Origin: Alectoria sarmentosa
Taxonomy: Eukaryota > Ascomycota > Lecanoromycetes > Lecanorales > Parmeliaceae
DNA length: 62,599 nt
Reading direction: 5' to 3'
Assembly (NCBI GenBank): GCA_009733775.1
Contig: WOGZ01000206.1
Location: 1-62,599, forward strand
The position numbers were made by a program, and so were the translations under genes. The notes under the pieces were generated by a model. It searched no databases. It was not told the DNA's origin and saw only the letters and a list, made by a program, of their open reading frames with translations. Numbering within the stretch: the stretch's first letter is position 1; every line of letters starts with the position of its first letter. This document shows, piece by piece, positions 57,936 to 62,599 of this stretch.

Positions 57936-59154
57936 GTGCGCAGAAGGTGGAAACCTAGTTGACACTGTAGGTGTGGAGGTGCGGAAAAAGCACTGCTGCA
58001 GCGGGTCAGGATTTGAAGCCACGGATATGAACGGACAAAGTAGGTACCAATTGACATAAAATTCTAGATAAATTTCAAAGGCTTTTTTGGTAGCCGAAAG
58101 TTGGGAACGAGAAGGGAGAAGGTACGAACTCGAAGATTTGACCGACGCTAATCTTGGGGTCACGTGCAATATTAATCAGCTAGCTCTTTGCACTGCTGCA
58201 CCGTCTGTCATCATCCATAGATGTCCTTCTCAAGACTATAAATATCTTCGTGCGCAGATAGAAAAATCGGGAAATTTTTGGATCTGACCAAAGACACACG
58301 GTGTGCCACTGTCAGGGTTCTTTGGGGTCAGTATCCCAAGGGCCGAATGCTGCAATGCTTACAAGTACTAAAGTACTATTCCGGTCCCCAAATACCCAAT
58401 ACGGCTGCCCTTTGGAAATGCTGTGGCACAGAGAGGTCAGCTCTGGAATTTTGAATAACAAAGGGGCTCACAGCAAACGGTTACGTTTCCTCTCACATAG
58501 CCACGTAGACAGCCAAATAGCTGAGTTCTTTGAACTTCTATTGGGAGTGTCTACCCCTGAAGCGAGCCCCCGTATGTTTCAAATCTGTTGCAGCTGGAGC
58601 TCGATGTCATAGAGGCTTTTTAAGGTGTTTCTATCTAGTAGCATTCCCATCTTTGAACTCATTCTTTACGTGTATCGATGTCGGGATACCTATCGATAGA
58701 CATAGTGAGAAATCCCTTGGAAGAGGACAATTCACGAGTGGCATTCAACAGCACCGAGCACATTTCTTGCAGTCCCAGTGAGCCTGCAGAGTTTTGCGCC
58801 CTATGCCTGTGTTTTCTTCCTTCGGCGCCGAAACTATCCCGTTTCTCTCACTATAAAGGAACTTACCACGTCTTTCCTCCTACGTATTTGGTGTGCGAGT
58901 CCATTTGACGATCTTTCCGTTACCAGAAGCTCTTATGGGGATATACTTTCTTTTTGAGCATAGAACCAATGTTTTTCATGGAAATGGATCAGCCTCGGGC
59001 CAAAATTTGAGGAGGGGTCAAATGTGTTCGAAATCGCAGAGGAAGAGCTATTGATATTGATGTCAGATGAGATACGTCACAGAGACAGGTATCAAGCCGC
59101 GTCCACCGGCAATGGTCACAAAGCCATCCTCGGCCGTCCCAAAATCCGCTACAA
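57936..59154. other. 1.2-kb intergenic, no gene seen
   Basis: Short plus-strand frames (58301-58908) without recognisable content; no repeats noted. Confidence 0.45.
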
Positions 59155-60084
59155 CTACCATGGTCCCTTCTTCATATCCATCATTTTACTATCAAAATCC
59201 TCTCGCTGCGAAAGCGCCACACGTTCCGCTGAGGCTTCGACCACCCGATAGGCCCAGACTTTCTGGCTACCGGTTGTAGATAAGGTTGTGCTGCTCGTAG
59301 CATCCAAGCAAACAGCATTGGCAAGCTTTGCGTTGTACTTGTCGAAAAGTTTCGGCAGGTACACGACATCTTGCACGCAGTATGCTACAATCTCATCTCT
59401 CATGGGCCGCTGATTGAAAATGGCGTAGCTTCCTCCTTTCTCTGGTGCGAAGAGTTGGACCCCTTTCTTCTTGATTGCTTCCGCGCGTTGCTTCTCTTGG
59501 CTTCCCAAACCGAGATCTTGTAATATGCAGTTTCCCAGTCCCCTGAGACGAGTTTTTGACCTGCAGAAAAATCCCCAGTCAGCATTACCTGATCAAGAAT
59601 GGCAATGCTCTCCCGGAAAAATCGACCGCTCATTCAAATATTGCACTGAAGAAAGAGCGCGTTCGGACTGTGACTGTACGCACCAAGATCTCGAAACCAC
59701 CTCCATGAGCTGCAAATCAGTAATCTCAGCCAAGTTGATCCCAAAGAGCGCATACAGCGCGTCCGAGTCCATCCGTACGTCGAAAAACACTTTCGGTGTC
59801 CTCGGACATTCGAGGATTGCCTTCAACGACACACCCTCAGCACTCGGCGTGCTGAAGGCGACGAAGCCTAGGATGTGAACGTCGATGAGGTAGGTATGAG
59901 ATTCGTCTGGACGAGATGAGGGTGCGTGGTGGAGCTCTATGATTGATATCGAACCGTGGCGGGAGAGATTGATGCCTTCGACGTCAAAGTAGAGGGAAGG
60001 GGACGCGGTGGTGAGGGTGGGGATGGATACAGAATCCAGGAAGGTTGTCATTTGGGAGACGGTGGAGATGATTGTGTATTCCAT
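59155..60084 (-). CDS. DEDDy-type 3'-5' exonuclease domain protein
   Basis: Two exons, 60084-59684 and 59560-59155, separated by a 123-base intron (GTGCGT...GCAG, phase 2), 268 residues. It belongs to the RNase D/WRN/Rrp6 type of 3'-5' exonucleases, which use two metal ions to trim nucleic acid ends. Motif ExoI is LYFDVEGINLSRHG (Asp and Glu), ExoII is KVFFDVRMDSDAL, ExoIII is IVAYCVQDVVYLPKL with the Tyr-x3-Asp that defines the DEDDy group. Across the splice the sequence reads MEVVSRSWSKTRLRGLGNCI and then LFAPEKGGSYAIFNQRPMRDEI, as in fungal homologues. All four acidic residues and the Tyr are present, so it should be active. No targeting signal is obvious. RNA or DNA substrate cannot be told. 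Confidence 0.85.
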
Positions 60085-62400
60085 TCTTTTGGATGCGTAT
60101 TTGGATACAGAAACGTTGTTTTGATTTGAAGGTAGAATAATGTGTGAGTGGTAGTATCGTAGTAATCCTAGGATATTGACGTTAATAGAGAGGAAGAGTA
60201 TGTAACACCATATACCGCTGGTCGGGAATCAAATTATATATATGTAGAAGAAGTGTTGAGGGGTCTGCAACACCGTTGATCCACTGCTAGTAGCTAGTTC
60301 TGTGACTACAGTTTAAAGTAAGCGAAGGGCTTTCGCTACTTCACAACAACATCAATCTACTTACGTCTTCGGGACCCCACTGATCGCTACGCTCCTAGCG
60401 AGCAGCAGGGCTCCAATGAACAAGAGAATGAAGAGTGGCGAGAATAAAATACCAGTTTGTCAGGGTTGGGAATTTATAGTCACGTATGGGCAGTTTCTTC
60501 GCTTCCATGCGTTTCCACCGCAAAGTTCCAAGAGGAAAAAAGAAATCAGCACTTGACGTACACTCTGACAGAGTACGAATAGCCTACAAAATTGCTTGAG
60601 AGATCAAGAATTTGCAAGTTGGGGCGACATCTATTGAAGCTCCAGAATCCGACCCTTTCCTCTCTTTTTTTGACGCCTTTTCGAGAACGTCACTGCATGA
60701 GAAGGCCGACTTGTTTCAATAATCAGCAATTGAGACAATGCGGTTCACTCATGAAACGCATCCCAACCATCTTGTATCCGCCACAAGACTCTTCACTTGA
60801 ACAAAAAGGTATCGTTAAGCAAGAAGCCTACACCGCTCACGGAATGACACGATGATGAACAAGCTTTACAGCAGCAAAGGGGTCACAAACCAGTGATAAG
60901 TGAGAGGCTGTGCGGGCTTAGTCCCATCGACATCATTCTCAGCATATCATATTGCGTAGCCATAGATCAGTCTTTCGGACAATGCGACTGGAATGAGTTG
61001 CGAAATGTTGGGCCGAAATCTGATACACTAGCGACCGATCCATTTCTTCCCGAGAGCTGTGCATCACGCTCTTGCCTCGATCCCGAAACGAGGGGCCGAT
61101 ACATGTCAGTGGTAGGTATCGCCAACCCAGCAGTGTGAAAAAACCCTCGTCGGTAATCCATCGCTGTAGAAGTCTCTCATAACGTATGACACCCCAGAGC
61201 AAACTCTACCACTGACCCAGAAGACGCGTTTGGAGATGACTTTAGAAGTTCTATGGACTGACTGAGACCTGGATCGAGAAAACGGCGCCTGGCTTCTAGA
61301 ACAAGAAGGAACTCATGACCGTCATGTATGTAAGACACCAAGAGAGGCCAGCCTGACCGATATATCTCGCGCCCGTTTCAGAGCTTCGGGGGGTTTCGGC
61401 ATCATCGACCCAAAATCCAGTATCGACGCCTGCTTGATACCAGCCCGCTGACATGGTCGGAATTGAAAAAGACTACCGCGAAGTTGTGCTTCTTTGACGT
61501 AGCCTGTTGGAGACGATTCGACTAGTTCTTTCAAGACGGCGGCCACGTCTGCGTCAAGGCTCCACATGTTATTCCGAGCGAGGAATAGCTCATCAGCAAG
61601 CAAGCACGCACGGACGCCTCGAGGCCAGCAAAACTTGCCTATTGCTCCAAGTTCCGATCTCGCCCCCCCTGCGCGTAAATGGTTGAATGGAAACACGACT
61701 CTGCCATATCGTTGAAAATGCGCGACTGGCTTTTGCTATTGGGATCGGATGTTGGTAATCTACTCACTCTACGGTGTTGGCCCCGCTACTGCCCGGCTGG
61801 CTGGAAGAGGGATCAAGGGCCCGTTTGGCAGTTCTGAATGATGATGATGAGGTTCTTGACAGGAGAGGAGCTGGAGTGAGGATTCTTGCGCTCGGCGAGT
61901 CATTTCATGCCTTTAGCCTTTGCTTCGATGGCCGAATGAAGGAATTACTTGAAGGATGAGCGAGGGTCTGTATTGTAGTCGCTGCGTCTGGATTTGCGAG
62001 ATGAGTGCTAAGGAGTTGGGAAGGATGGTCTAGGTGCCTGATAAGTCTGTTTGGATTAGGTTAGGGGGTCCTTCTATAGGAGTACGCTGCTACTCTGATG
62101 GTGGACGGATGGTGAGTAGGCGTTTGGCTGTGCACGGGCGGATTATACGATAAATTTGGGTATGCGGCCGGTAGACAAGCAGCTAGGGTGATTTGATGGA
62201 TGCTTGGATGGCGTGGGGCAATAAAACAGAAAATTGCGGTAGCGGGTTTCTAGACTCGGATACTTCCGCAGCGGTCCAACATGCGCGCATACTTTTGGTC
62301 TGATATTCCTATAACTACCTTAGCGGAGGGTTATGGTTTGCGACAACTGTATCTAGCTGGTATTCCAAATAATAACCGCTAATAGGCGGTTTTTTGATAA
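60085..62400. other. 2.3-kb right flank without a supported gene
   Basis: A 124-codon minus frame (61322-61696) and several shorter ones have no recognisable domain. Promoter of the exonuclease gene is presumably at its left end. Confidence 0.4.
62374..62391. other. Hairpin followed by a T run
   Basis: AACCGC and GCGGTT are separated by six bases and followed by further T residues. In bacteria this would be called a terminator; in this fungal, AT-rich context it is more likely transposon-end structure. Composition becomes AT-rich from about here to the window end, suggesting another degraded repeat block. Confidence 0.4.
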
Positions 62401-62599
62401 TGTAACCTAATATTGCTGAATGTGTGTTAAATTATATATCATAATCCGTTATAATTAAATAACGGTAATTGAACGGTTTTTCGCACATCCGTCTCAATAA
62501 TATATACGATTATTTATAAAAACATATATTTATTTTTAAAGTTATCAAACATGCCAAGCCCATGCTCGGAAGTCTCATATGTCGAGAAACATCAACGCT

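Noticed and set aside
61322..61696. 124-codon minus-strand frame
   Set aside because: No recognisable domain and no clear partners; could be an exon, but I cannot support it.
1..62599. CRISPR arrays, bacterial operons or riboswitches
   Set aside because: The window is clearly a fungal nuclear genome; the tandem repeats found lack CRISPR repeat-spacer structure.

Overview
The window comes from a filamentous ascomycete (Pezizomycotina). The evidence is short GT-AG introns, mostly 41-71 bases; fungal families (PTH11/rhodopsin-like seven-helix proteins, scytalone dehydratase, NCS1 permease, 2EXR/F-box-type proteins, a Mid2-like wall protein, the end of a fungal polyketide synthase); and long AT-rich blocks that look like repeat-induced point mutation (RIP). 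I cannot assign a class or genus.

Layout. 1-3400 is AT-rich repeat debris. 3400-7440 is a gene island with a rhodopsin-like membrane protein (4416-5635), a 122-bp TA-flanked MITE (5930-6051) and a scytalone dehydratase-type gene (6279-7067). 7441-16510 is a 9-kb AT-rich block of degraded repeats: three LTR-like copies, a duplicated ~210-bp segment, a 54-bp satellite and a 10-bp minisatellite. 16616-30990 carries a broken 2EXR-type gene, a conserved low-complexity protein, an HTH plus HD-phosphohydrolase fusion, a flavin monooxygenase with lesions, a decayed ACP-thioesterase end of a polyketide synthase, a small AT island with direct repeats, and a Ser/Thr-rich single-pass surface protein. 31255-45430 has a cyclase-family metabolic enzyme (six exons), an NCS1 nucleobase permease (five exons), a second rhodopsin-like protein (five exons) and a 63-residue protein. 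46220-62599 has a conserved-looking small protein, a 15-bp minisatellite, a decayed/intact pair of 2EXR-type paralogues, an AKAP7-like 2H-phosphoesterase relative, an F-box-type gene with two stops in its F-box, a DEDDy exonuclease, and then mostly empty sequence that turns AT-rich again at the right edge.

Genes are monocistronic. The one likely functional group is the divergent pair flavin monooxygenase (minus, 24525-26745) and PKS ACP-TE relic (plus, 26965-28238), which looks like the remains of a secondary-metabolite cluster. At least four loci here are visibly decaying (2EXR at 16.6 kb, PKS end, 2EXR at 50.2 kb, F-box at 57.9 kb), and the monooxygenase probably is too.

The most unusual signal is the mutational signature of the AT-rich blocks. 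Most surviving cytosines lie in CpG, as if CpA, CpT and CpC were mutated and CpG spared. All intron models come from reading frames and splice motifs only; no alignment or transcript was available.
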